NCBI GenBank assembly: GCA_028678905.1
Contig: JAJRCO010000164.1
Span: 1 to 12,483, forward strand
Direction of reading: 5' to 3'
From: Methanomicrobiales archaeon
GTDB lineage: Archaea > Halobacteriota > Methanomicrobia > Methanomicrobiales > JACTUA01
Length of the DNA stretch: 12,483 nucleotides
This document shows, piece after piece, positions 12,061 through 12,483 of this stretch. The notes beneath the pieces were generated by a model that was given only the letters and a program-made list of their open reading frames with translations, was not told where the DNA came from and did not search any database. Within the stretch, counting starts at the first letter, position 1. Every line of letters begins with the position of its first letter. Both the position numbers and the translations under genes were made by a program.

Positions 12061-12357
12061 TTATTGCAGAGGGCTTACCGATGCCTCAGATCCCTCCATC
12101 GAAAAACGATGTTCATCCAGCCTGTAGAGGATCTTTTCCTGCGGGTAAGAGTCCTGATCCCCGTGATCCGAAAGCATTCCGCGGTAGACTCTGGGAGAAC
12201 TGGGTGGTATCCATGCTGAACCCGGATTAGGATCCCAGGACCTAGATCGGACCGTCCGTGCCGCAGAAAACGCTTTCTTTACCCTCTCCAGGGTAAGAAT
12301 CTCCTCCGGGATAGGAAGGCCAAACCTGTGAATAATCCGGTTATTTCGGGGAAGCAA
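12061..12357 (-). CDS. possible 98-aa hypothetical protein, doubtful
   Basis: An open minus-strand frame of 98 codons with protein-like composition, including LPIPEEILTLERVKKAF (14-30) and SYPQEKILYRLDEHRFSME (70-88). I recognise no family, metal site or membrane segment. The only usable start is a TTG at 12357; an in-frame TGA lies at 12391-12393, no in-frame ATG occurs before residue 61, and no SD is present. A TATAAAA on this strand (12364-12370) is too close for a leaderless TTG start. It could be a real small gene with a rare start, a decayed gene that lost its 5' end, or chance. A competing plus-strand ORF of 49 codons (12081-12230) overlaps it. Confidence 0.3.
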   Translation of the reverse strand: MLPRNNRIIHRFGLPIPEEILTLERVKKAFSAARTVRSRSWDPNPGSAWIPPSSPRVYRGMLSDHGDQDSYPQEKILYRLDEHRFSMEGSEASVSPLQ

Positions 12358-12360
12358 CCA

Positions 12361-12368
12361 TTTTATAG
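12361..12368 (+). promoter_or_regulatory. TATA-like box before the 3'-edge gene
   Basis: TTTTATAG, centred about 40 nt before ATG 12405, predicting a leader of about 14 nt. On the other strand it reads CTATAAAA and could also drive leftward transcription. Confidence 0.35.
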
Positions 12369-12404
12369 TTAGAAGGTTTGTATGGTGCTTTCAGGGTTGA
12401 AGAT

Positions 12405-12483
12405 ATGGCCGACGATCAGGAACTCACTTTCGCTATGCTGGCCGTCAAAACCTGGCTGGGAAACCCCCTTTCCCGAATGTTTA
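12405..12483 (+). CDS. unidentified protein, first 26 codons only (runs off right edge)
   Basis: The frame is open from ATG 12405 to the window end and encodes MADDQELTFAMLAVKTWLGN, then PLSRMF. It starts with an acidic patch followed by an amphipathic segment; no family can be named from this length. A TATA-like box at 12361-12368 fits a short leader, though the SD is weak (GGGTTGAAG). The start and strand are therefore reasonable, but function is unknown. Confidence 0.5.
   Translation, partial: MADDQELTFAMLAVKTWLGNPLSRMF

Larger units (their letters stand above)
11899..12404. other. AT-rich spacer with promoter-like boxes and one doubtful ORF
   Basis: This 506-nt stretch holds the T-run at 11938, a strongly AT-rich tract (11941-11990), a plus-strand TATA-like TATAAAT (11983-11989), another GATATAATTC (12004-12013), and the uncertain minus ORF 12061-12357. 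No gene of fitting position follows the 11983 box: the nearest ATG (12025) opens only 11 codons. TTTTATAG at 12361-12368 is read as a TATA box for the gene at 12405. Part of the spacer may be remains of a lost gene or carry a small RNA. Confidence 0.35.

Noticed and set aside
12081..12230. Plus-strand ORF of 49 codons in the right-hand spacer
   Set aside because: No SD or well-placed TATA box, Pro/Arg-rich composition, and it is antisense to a longer ORF that is itself doubtful.
1..12483. CRISPR arrays, insertion sequences, attachment sites or phage genes
   Set aside because: No regularly spaced repeats, transposase or integrase motifs, or terminal inverted repeats with target duplications were seen on reading both strands.

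Overview
The window looks like a stretch of chromosome from a methanogenic archaeon, most likely Methanomicrobia/Methanomicrobiales. This is an inference. It rests on archaeal TATA-type promoters about 27 nt upstream of start codons, several probable leaderless genes, iron-sulfur flavoprotein (Isf) paralogs, an archaeal-type two-cysteine-tail peroxiredoxin, a stand-alone desulforedoxin, a rubrerythrin and a single-domain AroQ chorismate mutase. No rRNA, tRNA, CRISPR array, insertion sequence or phage gene was found.

Layout. Positions 1-1965 (minus) carry a KefB-type cation:proton antiporter with a C-terminal NAD-binding RCK domain, running off the left edge, preceded by a small three-helix membrane protein. 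Positions 2008-2784 (plus) hold an unannotated-looking protein with a His/Cys pair arranged as in caspase/CHAT-fold peptidases. Positions 2786-3937 (minus) encode a glutaredoxin-thioredoxin reductase fusion. After a 394-nt gap with its own TATA boxes comes an orphan coiled-coil protein (4332-5624), then a 241-nt spacer with inverted repeats and iterated 6-mers, then rubrerythrin (5866-6366, minus) head-to-head with radC (6474-7130, plus).

Positions 7139-10901 hold a redox block: an Isf-like flavoprotein with a broken cysteine motif (minus), then a plus-strand operon of zinc-ribbon protein, 41-residue desulforedoxin, cysteine-less AhpD-like protein and peroxiredoxin, then after a structured 325-nt gap two tandem Isf paralogs with intact CX2CX2CX5C motifs. 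The right end has an M50 site-2-type metalloprotease (minus), a chorismate mutase (plus), an AT-rich spacer with one doubtful ORF, and the first 26 codons of an unidentified gene.

How it may work together: at least nine of the seventeen well-supported genes (rubrerythrin, fused glutaredoxin/thioredoxin reductase, peroxiredoxin, desulforedoxin, zinc-ribbon, AhpD-like, three flavoproteins) fit peroxide/oxygen defence in a strict anaerobe. NAD(P)H or another low-potential donor could feed flavin, Fe-S and Cys-pair carriers, which in turn reduce peroxiredoxin and rubrerythrin. The electron routes are inferred from gene content only. The least explained items are the caspase/CHAT-like protein, the cysteine-less AhpD-like protein inside the peroxiredoxin operon, the flavoprotein missing one cluster cysteine, and the orphan coiled-coil gene.
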